64,000 bases of DNA from Desulfatitalea tepidiphila (GCF_001293685.1 NZ_BCAG01000003.1:620001-684000), one strand, 5' to 3'. Positions 52,714 through 62,690 are shown, counted from the stretch's first letter. Numbers and translations: made by a program. Notes: generated from the sequence alone by a model not told the origin.

Positions 52714-55700
52714 ATGACACATGAGGAAATCTTCAGGCAGCAGATGATAGAGGCCCTTCGGCATGAATTGATTGGTCCACCATGGCTTACGACAGGAACC
52801 GGAGGAGATGTCGGCAATGGAATTGTCGAGCAGCCCGGTGAGGTACTGCAAGAGTCTCCTGTCCAGCGGTACTCTGCTGGCGTCCTGTTCCCACCTAGCC
52901 AGCCAATAATTGAGGTAGAAGATGCCGATGTCTCAACTGATGAACCTGAACTTGATGAAGCGAGGCCAGAGATTTTTGCAGATGAGGAGGTAAGGGATTC
53001 GGATAAGAAAGGACGGGGAAGCGATGCAATCAGTGACGCATATGATGAAACCGTCCGGATGGCAAATGAATTTATGCCTGCAGCCATCGGCTTGACATTC
53101 ATTGCCAAAGTGCCAGCTGAGGGTCTGATTATTCAACCCCGCGCAGCAGTGTATAAGTCACAAAAACCTGGGGGAGCGGATTCGAAACTGAGGGAGTGGC
53201 ATCGGATTGTGCTGGACCTTGAGCCGGTAAGGCTGAAAATTCCGCAAAATACCGTTCGTGATCTGCAATCATTCAAACTCGCAGAACACCTGCGTTTGCG
53301 CGCCATTTATCATCTGCGCCAAAATGGGGCGTACCTCATTACTGTATCGTTGCTCAATACAAGGACATCCACTGGAAATACCTTTCCGTCAGGCGCCGAC
53401 TGTTTTTTTCAGACCGAGTTTGATGTGACCGCACTGGACAAACAGTATGTGTTTTTTGAGTACCGTACATCACCTGGGGTTTTGAACGATCCAGAGGAGG
53501 CAGCCCTGGAACTGCTCTACAGAAAACGCAGGGCATTTGCCGTCGGTCATGGGTGCGCCGCCGACTGGGGGACGGAATCGGGTGGCCGTACAAATCGGAT
53601 TGCGACATCCACGATACCGGCATTCAAGGTAGCACCTGTCCTGCCTCGAGAAGGTTCTGGCGATGAACTGAACATGTTCGTCCTTTCCGGCGCTGAAGGC
53701 AGAATGACACGTGAAGAGATCCCCGGATTGCTTGCTCAGCTCAAACGGGATTACGAGGCCTGGATCCGTGACAGGGAGGAGGAAGTTGACACCCTGCCAT
53801 CGCATCTTCAGGAAGCCGCTCGTCGGAATCTGGCATATTGTCGTCGGTGTCTGTCACGAATTCAGGCTGGAATTGAATTGCTCCGCACAAACGATAATAT
53901 GTTGACTGCATTCATGCTCGCCAACCGTGCCATACTCATGCAGCAGTACCACTCCCGCAGAGAAAAGCGTACAATTTCGGGACCATGGGAAGGCCTACCA
54001 ACGAGTTATGAACCGAGAGAAACACGAAATGGCCGGTGGCGTACATTCCAGCTTGCCTTTATTCTGATGAATTTGTTGTCGCTCGTAAAACAGGAGGATG
54101 GAACCGACCATCCTGACAGAAGTCTTGTGGATTTAATCTGGTTCCCGACTGGAGGCGGAAAAACGGAAGCCTATCTCGGTCTGGCTGCATGCGACATATT
54201 CCTTCGTCGTCTGAACAATCCCGAAAACGCTGGCTGTACTGTCCTGATGCGTTATACATTGCGACTTCTGACGGCACAACAGTTTCAGCGCGCAAGCTCC
54301 ATGATTTGTGCTTGTGAACTGATACGTCGCGAAATGTCAGGGGCGCTGGGGAATGAACCCATCACTATCGGACTCTGGGTCGGCCTCTCCCTTACGCCCA
54401 CTCGGCGCGGCGATGCTATCAGAGCTGCAAACGCTCTTGCCAATAAGCAAAAACAGGCTGAAAATCCGTTTCAGCTATTGAAATGTCCCTGGTGCGGAAC
54501 GGAATTGGACGACCGCGAGCACCTTGGCTATTTGCCACACCCCAGACCTAAGACCGTTATATTTAAGTGCCCTGATTCCCGCTGCCCGTTTTCGAAGAGG
54601 AGCAACCGACTACCTGTGATGGTTGTGGATGAGGATATTTATGAATCACCACCGACACTAATTATTGGTACAGTGGATAAGTTTGCCTTGCTTGCTTGGA
54701 ATGGTGATTCAGGAAGCATATTTGGTCATGGCACGCAGTACGACCCTCCCGACCTTATAATACAGGATGAACTGCACCTCATTTCAGGCCCTTTAGGTTC
54801 TGTAGTTGGCTTGTACGAAAGTGCCATCGATATGCTTTGTTCCTGGCGAGGAAGACTTCCCAAAATTGTGGCATCTACGGCAACAATTCGTCGGGCTTCA
54901 CAGCAATGCCGGTCCCTTTATGACAGGGATCTGTTTCAATTCCCGCCACAAGGACTGGATATTTCAGATTCTTACTTCGCCATAGAGGATGCGCATGCAC
55001 CAGGTCGGATATATACTGGTGTGTTCGCAACCGCAGCACCTTCATTCGTTACGGCGATGATTCGTACCTTAAGTTCGCTGTTTCAGTCCTGTAAATCAAT
55101 TGCACTTCCTGACGGTGCAAAAGAAAGCTGCCGTGACCCCTATTGGACAGTACTTCAATATTTCAACAGTCTGCGCGAGCTTGGCCATGCTGCCACTCTT
55201 GTCGAAGCCGACATCCCCGAATACATGTGGGCCATTGTCAGTCGGGATCGCATACCTAAAGAACTATGCCGACGCTTCCTCTCTAGCGAAGAGCTCACTA
55301 GTCGCCGAACTGCTGATGAAATTCCGAAGATACTCGACCGACTCGAAGTGAAATATCCGCGCCAATCCGAAAATGATCCCTATCCCCTCGATACACTGCT
55401 GGCAACTAACATGATTTCAGTAGGTGTTGATGTTTCTCGCCTGGGCCTGATGGTAGTGGCCGGCCAGCCAAAAACCACATCGGAATACATCCAGGCGAGC
55501 AGCCGCGTCGGTCGTTCGGACAAATCTCCAGGATTGATCGTTGCAATGTACAACCCAGGCAAGCCGCGGGACAGGTCTCATTACGAACAGTTCCGTGCCT
55601 ATCACTCAGCTTTTTACAGATTTGTCGAACCGACAAGTGTTACTCCATTCTCCATCCCGGCCTTGGAGAGGGCACTGCACGCAGTGCTTGTCGTAATTGC

Positions 55701-56061
55701 ACGGCATCTGGCCAGAATAGAAACGCCGGACAAGATTGAACCGACTGCAAAAGCCATAAACAATGCTGTTAACTTTATTCGTTCACGTTGTGAGAACTCG
55801 CATCCCGAGCACTCATCCCTCATTGAAAGCAAGCTGCGTGCCTTGCTGCGACAGTGGGTCGAATTCAAGCCTGGGATATGGGGAGGCTTTGGCCGGCCAC
55901 CCGAAAATCAGCCTCTGATGTACCCTGCTGGTACTGAACCGCGTGTGGAATGGGACGTTTCATGGCCTACACCAACATCTATGCGAAATGTTGACGTAGA
56001 GTGTCTTGCACGAGTGGTCTCGACATATCCTGATCCAAACGAATCAACAACGGGGGAATAG
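52714..56061 (+). CDS. drmA: DISARM helicase DrmA-like
   Basis: 1115 residues. An SF2-type helicase with Walker A PTGGGKT (478-484), DExH box Asp685-Glu-Leu-His688, and motifs V-VI in TNMISVGVDVSRLGLMVVAG and QASSRVGRSD. Between Walker A and DExH is a zinc-finger-like insert with two CxxC-type pairs (CPWCG; CPDSRCPF). The long N-terminal part (about 450 residues) is typical of DrmA. In DISARM, DrmA and DrmB form a complex that acts on incoming phage DNA. The stop codon is 3 bp before the DrmB-like start. Confidence 0.88.
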   Translation: MTHEEIFRQQMIEALRHELIGPPWLTTGTGGDVGNGIVEQPGEVLQESPVQRYSAGVLFPPSQPIIEVEDADVSTDEPELDEARPEIFADEEVRDSDKKGRGSDAISDAYDETVRMANEFMPAAIGLTFIAKVPAEGLIIQPRAAVYKSQKPGGADSKLREWHRIVLDLEPVRLKIPQNTVRDLQSFKLAEHLRLRAIYHLRQNGAYLITVSLLNTRTSTGNTFPSGADCFFQTEFDVTALDKQYVFFEYRTSPGVLNDPEEAALELLYRKRRAFAVGHGCAADWGTESGGRTNRIATSTIPAFKVAPVLPREGSGDELNMFVLSGAEGRMTREEIPGLLAQLKRDYEAWIRDREEEVDTLPSHLQEAARRNLAYCRRCLSRIQAGIELLRTNDNMLTAFMLANRAILMQQYHSRREKRTISGPWEGLPTSYEPRETRNGRWRTFQLAFILMNLLSLVKQEDGTDHPDRSLVDLIWFPTGGGKTEAYLGLAACDIFLRRLNNPENAGCTVLMRYTLRLLTAQQFQRASSMICACELIRREMSGALGNEPITIGLWVGLSLTPTRRGDAIRAANALANKQKQAENPFQLLKCPWCGTELDDREHLGYLPHPRPKTVIFKCPDSRCPFSKRSNRLPVMVVDEDIYESPPTLIIGTVDKFALLAWNGDSGSIFGHGTQYDPPDLIIQDELHLISGPLGSVVGLYESAIDMLCSWRGRLPKIVASTATIRRASQQCRSLYDRDLFQFPPQGLDISDSYFAIEDAHAPGRIYTGVFATAAPSFVTAMIRTLSSLFQSCKSIALPDGAKESCRDPYWTVLQYFNSLRELGHAATLVEADIPEYMWAIVSRDRIPKELCRRFLSSEELTSRRTADEIPKILDRLEVKYPRQSENDPYPLDTLLATNMISVGVDVSRLGLMVVAGQPKTTSEYIQASSRVGRSDKSPGLIVAMYNPGKPRDRSHYEQFRAYHSAFYRFVEPTSVTPFSIPALERALHAVLVVIARHLARIETPDKIEPTAKAINNAVNFIRSRCENSHPEHSSLIESKLRALLRQWVEFKPGIWGGFGRPPENQPLMYPAGTEPRVEWDVSWPTPTSMRNVDVECLARVVSTYPDPNESTTGE

Positions 56062-56063
56062 CC

Positions 56064-57914
56064 ATGGCACGAAAATCGTTAAGACGATCACAGGCAGTGA
56101 TCCCATTTGGCATAGGTGCGCTGGTTGATTTCCCGGGACAGAGTCTCATGGCTGCAGGGTTGGACGTTTGGCCAGATCAGCCAGAGTGTCAGGTCCGTGA
56201 TGACCGTTTGGCTCGTCGGCTTGAGGTGGATTATTTCCGTTCTCCGCCACCACCACCGCAGCCCGGGTTTGCAGGTGAATATCTTCCCTTTGTACGGTTT
56301 CCTCTGTGGCATTTTTGCCCCCGATGCAGGACTATGAAGAGGGCCAACTGGAACGACGTTTCCCCGCCGCGCTGCGACAGTGAATTGTTGCCGCTGCGTA
56401 CGGGAGCACCATCTTGTGCAACGCTTCCAGAGAAAAAACGATGGCGCATGGTTCCATTGCGATTTGTTGTGGCCTGTGAGAATGGACACATCGACGATTT
56501 TCCTTGGGTACTGTGGGCACACAGCAGGCCCGGCGAGTCATTGGATACTGTTACACCATGCAATGATCCTGTGCTGCGATTCAACTATACTGGGAAAGCC
56601 GGATTGATGGGGCTGCTCATTAAATGCGAAGCGTGTGGAGCCAAAGCACGATCATTGATGGGATCAGCTGGACCAAATTCGCTAAAGGGCTTTAAATGCG
56701 AGGGTAATCGGCCATGGCTTGGACCGCATGGCCAGGAAAACTGTATTTCCGTGGATCCGCCACGGATGCTGCAAAGAGGTGCAACCAACCTGCATTTTTC
56801 GAAAATTGCCAGCTCCATTCTTATTCCGCCATTCAGTGATCCTATCCGAAAACTGGTTGATGATGCTCATAACTGGAGTGTCTTGACGTCAGGAGTCGAG
56901 GAGGGCGGGACACCCGACGAAATGCGTTTGCGAATCTTCGCTGAAATGAAAAAACTCGACTTCAAGCGCCTTAAAGAGGTGGTTACTCAGAAACTCGCTG
57001 GTGTTGGTCTTGAAAATGGTATTCAAACCGAAGAAGAATACCGGTTCTCCGAATACAAGGCTATGTTGGAGTCCCCTGGTGACACGGATCAGGAGTTCAT
57101 CACGGAAAAACCAGAAATGGGCACCTATGAGGAGGATATCCGTGAATACATAGATCAGGTCGTATTGGTGAAGAAACTCGCAGAAACACGTGTTTTAACA
57201 GGCTTTTCACGCATCAACCCGCCACCTTACCGTGAATTTGACCAGCAGGATCAATCGCAGTTGAGCCTTCAGGCAAAACCCTGGTTGCCTGGTATACGCG
57301 TTTATGGCGAAGGTATCTTTTTCACTTTGAAGGCATCAAAAATTCAACTGTGGCTCAGCAATACGGATACCCGGCGCTATGATGAAATCTTTGCGAACCA
57401 CCGGCGCATTTATAACAAACTGGGCCGAAAACCTCGGGAAATCCCCTCCAAGTTTTTTCTGCTGCATACGCTGGCGCACATCCTGATCCGTCGTTTGAGT
57501 TTCGAATGCGGATATGGGAGCTCCTCCTTGAGGGAACGGATATATTGTTGGGAGGGCGATGACCGGGCCATGAACGGTATTCTGATATATACTGCCGCTG
57601 GCGACAGCGAAGGAACAATGGGCGGTCTTGTCGAGCAGGGGAAGCCTGGCCGGCTAGAATTCCTGTTTCAGGGTGCGCTAAAAGACGCATTATGGTGTTC
57701 CACCGATCCACTTTGCATTGAAAGTCACGGGCAGGGTATTGATTCGTTAAACCGCGCAGCATGTCACGCCTGTGCATTGTTGCCTGAAACAAGCTGCGAA
57801 GAAGGTAATCGTTTCCTGGACCGTGTAGCCGTGGTTGGAAAGCCTGATAACCTTTCATTGGGCTTCTTCTATGACATCGTGAACAATATTTTGTCAGGCA
57901 CTGAACAGGAATAG
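56064..57914 (+). CDS. drmB: DISARM protein DrmB-like (DUF1998)
   Basis: 616 residues. The N-terminus has RRSQAVIPFGIGALVDFPG, as in DrmB. The DUF1998 domain in the C-terminal third contains LHTLAHILIRRLSFECGYGSSSLRERIYC, ILIYTAAGDSEGTMGGLV, and a cysteine set (WCSTDPLCIES...CHACALLPETSCEEGN) that probably binds zinc. A further CPRC and CEACGAK pair lies upstream. Works with DrmA. Starts 3 bp after the drmA stop. Confidence 0.88.
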   Translation: MARKSLRRSQAVIPFGIGALVDFPGQSLMAAGLDVWPDQPECQVRDDRLARRLEVDYFRSPPPPPQPGFAGEYLPFVRFPLWHFCPRCRTMKRANWNDVSPPRCDSELLPLRTGAPSCATLPEKKRWRMVPLRFVVACENGHIDDFPWVLWAHSRPGESLDTVTPCNDPVLRFNYTGKAGLMGLLIKCEACGAKARSLMGSAGPNSLKGFKCEGNRPWLGPHGQENCISVDPPRMLQRGATNLHFSKIASSILIPPFSDPIRKLVDDAHNWSVLTSGVEEGGTPDEMRLRIFAEMKKLDFKRLKEVVTQKLAGVGLENGIQTEEEYRFSEYKAMLESPGDTDQEFITEKPEMGTYEEDIREYIDQVVLVKKLAETRVLTGFSRINPPPYREFDQQDQSQLSLQAKPWLPGIRVYGEGIFFTLKASKIQLWLSNTDTRRYDEIFANHRRIYNKLGRKPREIPSKFFLLHTLAHILIRRLSFECGYGSSSLRERIYCWEGDDRAMNGILIYTAAGDSEGTMGGLVEQGKPGRLEFLFQGALKDALWCSTDPLCIESHGQGIDSLNRAACHACALLPETSCEEGNRFLDRVAVVGKPDNLSLGFFYDIVNNILSGTEQE

Positions 57915-57921
57915 AGAGACG

Positions 57922-59100
57922 TTGGCTGCTATAAAAGAATTCGATTTTATAAAATTGGAAGAATCAGATCTCATCGTTGATGCTGTATACAAGGGTGGAC
58001 GCTCAGCGAATGCCGGGGATGATCCTCTGCATCCACTAATTGGGGTCAGTAATCAAGGGGGGTTTCGTTACCTTGGCAATGTTGAAACGCCGCGCTTAGT
58101 TGTACTAACGTCAAGTTTCAATGATCCGGATTGGCCGGACAACCTTGATAAAGAAACAGGGATTTTGACTTATTTCGGAGATAATAAGCGACCTGGACGT
58201 GCACTGCATGAAACTCCACGAAATGGAAACAGGTTGTTGCAAAATATGTATAATGCGGTTCATGCCAACCCTCCTCGCAGGGAGGAGGTGGCCCCAATCC
58301 TTGTATTCGGAAATGCAGGGTCTTTCCGAGATATGGTTTTTCTTGGGTTGGCTGTCCCTGGGACACAAGAATTAACAGCCATGGAAGACCTTGTCGCTGT
58401 ATGGAAAGTTGCAGGGGGACAGCGATTTCAAAACTATAAGGCTTCGTTTACAATCTTAAAAGTGCCCTGTGTTTCTCGTGATTGGATCAATGACATTAAA
58501 CTTGGCGACCCCCTGTCTATTAACTGCCCAGTTCCGTATAAGCGCTGGGTACAAAATGGAATCTATATCCCGTTAAAAGCAGAGAGCTCAGTAGAACATC
58601 GGAGCAGGGCAGAGCAGATGCCTGAAGCTGCTGAATCCCAGGAGATTGTTCGAACTATTCATGAATATTTCAAGGATGCACCGGTTTTGTTTGAAGCGTG
58701 CGCCGCAAATATAGCTCAACTGATGGATAGGAATTTTTTCTCCTTCAATCTCACCAGGCCAAGCCGGGATGGTGGTCGGGATGCCATTGGTCTTTATCGA
58801 ATTGGTCATGGTGCTTCTGCGATTTATGTGGATTTTGCCTTGGAGGCAAAATGTTATGACCTGGCAAATTCGGTTGGTGTTAGAGGATTATCACGCCTGA
58901 TTTCAAGGCTGCGACATCGCCAGTTCGGTGTTATAGTGACGACGTCATACATAAATTCACAGGCGTACCGCGAACTAAAGGAGGATGGTCATCCTGTTGT
59001 GGTAATTGCGGCGAAGGATATCGTTTCGATTTTATCGCTTTCAGGTCTCAACAGGGTTGAGGACGTTCGGCATTGGCTTGAGACCAATTTCCCGAAGTAA
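57922..59100 (+). CDS. AspBHI/Mrr-like modification-dependent restriction endonuclease
   Basis: 392 residues from a TTG at 57922. The N-terminal half (residues 1-215) resembles the SRA-like recognition domain of AspBHI-type enzymes (LIGVSNQGGFRYLG; RLVVLTSS; ILTYFGDNKRPG). The C-terminal Mrr-type nuclease has DGGRDAIG, FALEAKCY (Glu-x-Lys) and the VRGLSRLISRLRHRQFGVIVTTS segment. This family cuts DNA with modified cytosines. It occupies the place where DISARM loci usually carry the PLD nuclease DrmC, so it may replace it or add defence against modified phage DNA. Confidence 0.8.
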   Translation: MAAIKEFDFIKLEESDLIVDAVYKGGRSANAGDDPLHPLIGVSNQGGFRYLGNVETPRLVVLTSSFNDPDWPDNLDKETGILTYFGDNKRPGRALHETPRNGNRLLQNMYNAVHANPPRREEVAPILVFGNAGSFRDMVFLGLAVPGTQELTAMEDLVAVWKVAGGQRFQNYKASFTILKVPCVSRDWINDIKLGDPLSINCPVPYKRWVQNGIYIPLKAESSVEHRSRAEQMPEAAESQEIVRTIHEYFKDAPVLFEACAANIAQLMDRNFFSFNLTRPSRDGGRDAIGLYRIGHGASAIYVDFALEAKCYDLANSVGVRGLSRLISRLRHRQFGVIVTTSYINSQAYRELKEDGHPVVVIAAKDIVSILSLSGLNRVEDVRHWLETNFPK

Positions 59101-59134
59101 AAATTGGGAACTTCCGAAACCTGCAAGGCAGAAA

Positions 59135-59674
59135 ATGGCAAAAAAAAATCAGAATAAAAAACGGACAACGCCAAAGGCCGGCCACCGTTCCTGGGCTCCA
59201 GGTAATGCCCCCATACCTGGCGAACATCGTGGCGATATCATGTCTGCCGAAAAGCGCAGTTGGGTCATGTCCCGGATCAAAGGGGAAAATACCAAACCTG
59301 AAAAAATTATTTTTGCCCTCCTTGAAGAACATGACATTTCATTCTCGAGGCACGTAAAGACACTGCCGGGTAGACCTGATATAGTTTTTCATCAGGCGAA
59401 GATAGCCGTTTTTATTGACGGAGATTTTTGGCATGGCTGGCGATTCCCCTTATGGCAACATAAGCTATCTGAAAAATGGAGAGAAAAGATCGCCGCAACC
59501 AGGAAGCGAGACCAGAAAAATTTTCGGAAACTACGTCGGTTGGGGTGGCGAGTCATTCGCATCTGGGAGCACAAGGTTGAACGAGCGTCCGAGGATTGCG
59601 TGGAAAGAATTCTGAAAGCACTGAAGCGAAGTCCGTCCCGCATTTCTAAAAATGATGGACGATTACAATGTTGA
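59135..59674 (+). CDS. vsr: Vsr-type very-short-patch endonuclease
   Basis: 179 residues from the ATG at 59135, which follows AGGCAG. Vsr motifs: MSAEKRSWVMSRIKGENTKPE, LPGRPDIVFHQAKIAVFIDGDFWHGW and LGWRVIRIWEHKVE. Vsr enzymes nick at T:G mismatches created by deamination of methylated cytosine and accompany C5-methylases, here the DrmMII-like protein at the front of the locus. The N-terminal 35 residues are an unusual Lys-rich extension. Confidence 0.92.
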   Translation: MAKKNQNKKRTTPKAGHRSWAPGNAPIPGEHRGDIMSAEKRSWVMSRIKGENTKPEKIIFALLEEHDISFSRHVKTLPGRPDIVFHQAKIAVFIDGDFWHGWRFPLWQHKLSEKWREKIAATRKRDQKNFRKLRRLGWRVIRIWEHKVERASEDCVERILKALKRSPSRISKNDGRLQC

Positions 59675-59687
59675 GTTCGTATGGATT

Positions 59688-59831
59688 ATGTCTAAGTATA
59701 TCGCCTGCAACCGTGAAAATATCAAGCAGCTAATTCGGACTCCAACGATCAGAAGGCACATTTCCAAACAGCAATCCTGGATCAATGAGCTGCTTGATGA
59801 TTTCCCGTTGGAACAAAATCAGGCGATTTGA
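59688..59831 (+). CDS. Possible small ORF after vsr (47 aa)
   Basis: ATG at 59688, 47 codons, helical and basic (NRENIKQLIRTPTIRRHISKQQSWINELL). No good ribosome site and no family recognised. It could be the truncated start of a gene lost at the island boundary. Confidence 0.25.
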   Translation: MSKYIACNRENIKQLIRTPTIRRHISKQQSWINELLDDFPLEQNQAI

Positions 59832-59930
59832 TAAACAGGACATTAGCCTTAAATACGTTTCCTCTGGAGAACACGGCGTACTCTTTAAAAAGTTGATAAA
59901 TTCCAATTTGTTGGCGTTTACCTGCCAATG

Positions 59931-59966
59931 GGAGAATGTTATGAAGAGGGTTGCACCCGGGGAGCC
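59931..59966 (+). repeat. Island C left repeat
   Basis: 36 bp beginning GGAGAATGTTATGAAGAGGG, nearly identical to 62691-62726 (three differences by eye). It runs into the island B right repeat, so B and C share this boundary. Confidence 0.8.
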
Positions 59967-60061
59967 AGTCAAAAATAGCGCATTTCGAGCGCTTGTTAAT
60001 TTAACGCAAAACCCCTAGGAACCCGTTCCTCGGGGTTTTGTAGTTTTAGCCTGTATTCACA
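59960..60061 (+). repeat. Island B right repeat with bidirectional terminator
   Basis: Matches 44834-44935 over 102 bp with about eight differences. Contains the same terminator-type hairpin (AAAACCCC-AGGAA / TTCCT-GGGGTTTT, 60008-60039), in which paired arm positions have changed together at few sites. Confidence 0.8.
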
Positions 60062-60066
60062 ACCTC

Positions 60067-61164
60067 TTGCACGGCCAGGCCGAACTTGTCCGATTCTCCG
60101 TTTCCAACCGTTACACGTGGGAATCGAACGTAAACCCCGGGGTTACGTTTCAACCCCCGGTACATTTTTCCGCGAACTCTCCGTTTCAGGTAACAGGCAC
60201 TACTAATTTTGAGTTAGCCCAAAAGATCGAAGCCGATAAGAAATACCCACCCATAATAGTACCGAAGGCGTTGCGGAATCCGCACCCCTTTATTCAACAA
60301 TCCCAGGAGATCCTTGAACTATGTCAACCGAATGATGTCGGGATTATCGAGCCAAAGGACAAGAATTGTCTGGATATCCGCGTTTCAAAAAAGAGCCTGC
60401 CGCGTGCACTCAGAATTATGAATGCGCTCATCAATGCCCTGCTCGAGAGAGGATTCGAAGTTTTTCAGGAAGATGGCTCGCTTAAGGTCGAGATTGAAAA
60501 AGAATACTTGGGGATAGGTATTACCGAGGAGATCATCTCAAAAAAGACCAAACCCAGAGACACGAAGCTGGATGGATATTACCATTTCGGCCACAGCCGG
60601 TTTGACTACGTGCGTATTCCTTCTGGCAAACTGTGCCTGACCATCCATGATAGGGGCCATTATTGGGGTGATAATTTTCGTAAAAACTGGCGAGATAAAG
60701 AAAAAAAGCAAGTTGAAGACTGCCTGGATGCTTTTATTATCGGACTCCATAAAAGGATTGCCCAGAAAAAGGAACACCGGCGTCAGGAAGAAGAGCGTGA
60801 ACGACAGCGTCGTGAATTGGCGCGTCAAAGGGAGGAACAGGAAAGACGGCGTGCTGAGCTCGAACGTATGATACGGCAGGAAAAAGCGCGGGTCGCAAAA
60901 CTGGTCACCGACGCAGAAAATTATGAAAAAAGCAGACTGATTCGAGAATTCATCGATGCCGTCGAAAAGGAGCACTCAGGCGGTAACCCTGTTTATGTCA
61001 CGGATCAAGATCATGAAACATGGATGAAGTGGGCAAAAGAGCAGGCCGATAGACTGGATCCATTATCGCATAGTCCCTCATCCATACTCGACCAAGCTGC
61101 GGAGACGGATAAGGATGGGCCTGACGATGATAAAAAACCCGAAAACCCTTTTAAACGACGGTAA
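60067..61164 (+). pseudogene. 5'-truncated gene for a coiled-coil protein of unknown family
   Basis: 365-codon frame. The first 45 residues come from DNA resembling the island repeat and do not look like protein. From about residue 46 (GTTNFELAQKIEADKKYPPIIVPKALRNPHPFIQQSQEI onward, in parts) the sequence resembles a family of large hypothetical proteins that normally begin with an HTH-like domain, recalled only loosely. A strongly charged coiled coil follows at about 225-290 (EERERQRRELARQREEQERRRAEL). The island boundary probably removed the original start, so this is best taken as a fragment that may still be translated. Confidence 0.55.
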
Positions 61165-61313
61165 CGGCACAAAGATAGTTTGCCGCTTTCTGGCTGCAGC
61201 AGGGCGACATAGATGGAAGTCTCGGTAATTTCCTGATGCCTTCGATGTCCCGGGGGAATACCCAGTTGCCTTGGTTGAGGGGTGGATTCTCGGTGTGATG
61301 TGATGGGGCCGTA

Positions 61314-61360
61314 TTGACAAACATTGGCTTTTAGCTTATTCTCAATTCGCGAATCGCGAA
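61314..61360 (+). promoter_or_regulatory. Promoter and palindromic operator of the AbiE-like pair
   Basis: -35 TTGACA (61314-61319), 17-bp spacer, -10 TATTCT (61337-61342). A perfect palindrome TTCGCGAATCGCGAA (61346-61360) overlaps the expected transcription start, and an AGGAG site follows. This fits autoregulation by the HTH protein encoded next. Confidence 0.7.
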
Positions 61361-61373
61361 AGGAGAATGACTG

Positions 61374-61895
61374 ATGATTCTCAAGCCCCAAGATGTTTTT
61401 GTGTTAATTAAATTGATTTCAATTAATCCACATGAGTGGGCTTACAATACCTTGGCTGTTGATTTGGGCATGAGTCCATCCGAAGTGCATGCCGCTGTAA
61501 AGCGCTCTATCAAAGCTGGATTGGCAAACCAGGGTGAGTCCCAAATCAAACCCAATATCAGCAGGCTTGAAGAATTTCTTGTTCATGGCATCCAGTACGT
61601 ATTCGTTCCGGACAGAGGCGAGCTGACGCGCGGAATGCCCACCGCTTTTGCGGCTAAGCCCTTGCTCGGAAAAATTGTTATGCCGGATGAACCCGCGCCT
61701 GTTTGGCCAGACCCGGAAGGCCCTGAGCGTGGTCAGGCATTCTCGCCACTGTATAAATCCGTACCCAAAGCAGCACGGAAAGATGCGCTCCTTTATGAAT
61801 ACCTGGTGATCGTCGATGCTATTCGAGGCGGTAGAGCCCGAGAGCGGGAGTTGGCGATAAAAGAATTAACGATGCGATTCAGGCAATGGTTATAA
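61374..61895 (+). CDS. HTH antitoxin-like partner of a nucleotidyltransferase
   Basis: 173 residues. An N-terminal winged-helix-like HTH (WAYNTLAVDLGMSPSEVHAAVKRSIKAGL) and a middle domain (MPTAFAAKPLLGKIVMPDEPAPVWPDPEG) ending in a helical tail. Such proteins pair with nucleotidyltransferases in predicted toxin-antitoxin or abortive-infection modules. It overlaps the next gene by 10 bp and has a palindromic operator at its promoter, both typical of TA operons. Confidence 0.7.
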   Translation: MILKPQDVFVLIKLISINPHEWAYNTLAVDLGMSPSEVHAAVKRSIKAGLANQGESQIKPNISRLEEFLVHGIQYVFVPDRGELTRGMPTAFAAKPLLGKIVMPDEPAPVWPDPEGPERGQAFSPLYKSVPKAARKDALLYEYLVIVDAIRGGRARERELAIKELTMRFRQWL

Positions 61896-62590
61896 AAAAA
61901 GACCACCCCAATATCAAAATCCTTGAATCGGCCATTCAAAAACTTGGCCCGCTAGTCGATGAAATGGTCTTTTTGGGAGGCTGCGCCACCTGCTTGCTCC
62001 TTACCGATCCGGCCACACCGCCGCCCCGTGTAACCTATGATGTTGACGTCATCGTAGAAGCAGCATCTTTGTTGGATTATCACAGGTTGTCTGAAAAACT
62101 CAGAAGGCATAATTTTTCTGAAGACCTGAGTCCTGACGCATTCATATGCCGGTGGCGGTGCGGTGAGACCATTTTGGATGTCATGCCGACGCATTCGGGC
62201 ATCCTTGGATTTGGGAATCAATGGTATACGGCCGCCTACACCGCCGCAATCTCTGTACCACTGCCTTCCGGCAAACTGATTCGGGTGTTACCAGCGCCAT
62301 ACTTTTTGGCCACTAAATTCGATGCCTTCAAAGGGCGGGGTAACCAGGACTTTCTTTTGAGCAAGGATATGGAGGATATCGTAACCATTTTGGATGGAAG
62401 ACCGGAGATCGTCGATGAAATTCAGCAGGTGGCTGACGATTTAAGATCATACCTGTCCGGTGCACTCTCAGAACTATTGAACAACAGGCATTTTACCGAT
62501 GCTTTGCCTGGCCACCTGCCTCCGGATAAAGCCAGTCAATCCAGATTGCCGATCATTCTCAAGCGCATTGATTCAATATCTAAGCTTTAG
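61886..62590 (+). CDS. AbiEii-like nucleotidyltransferase (putative toxin)
   Basis: 234 residues. It has the nucleotidyltransferase signature: VFLGGCATCLLL (the GG-x motif region), TYDVDVIVE with the D-x-D metal pair, then ILDVMPTHSGILGFGN and LPAPYFLATKFDAFKGRGNQD, a stretch common to AbiEii/DUF1814-type proteins. These enzymes add nucleotides to tRNA or other targets, halting growth on phage infection. Coupled to the HTH gene upstream. Confidence 0.8.
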   Translation: MVIKKDHPNIKILESAIQKLGPLVDEMVFLGGCATCLLLTDPATPPPRVTYDVDVIVEAASLLDYHRLSEKLRRHNFSEDLSPDAFICRWRCGETILDVMPTHSGILGFGNQWYTAAYTAAISVPLPSGKLIRVLPAPYFLATKFDAFKGRGNQDFLLSKDMEDIVTILDGRPEIVDEIQQVADDLRSYLSGALSELLNNRHFTDALPGHLPPDKASQSRLPIILKRIDSISKL

Positions 62591-62690
62591 GGGCAAGAAT
62601 AGCCGATTAATATCGTTTCCATCTCCAGTAAACTGAGAAAATAATAAAAAGTAGATAAAATACGATATGTTGAGACTCTGCGGCGTAAAC

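Noticed and set aside
59785-60018. 77-codon frame crossing the island B/C boundary
   Set aside because: Runs through the repeats, lacks a ribosome site and has no recognisable protein pattern.
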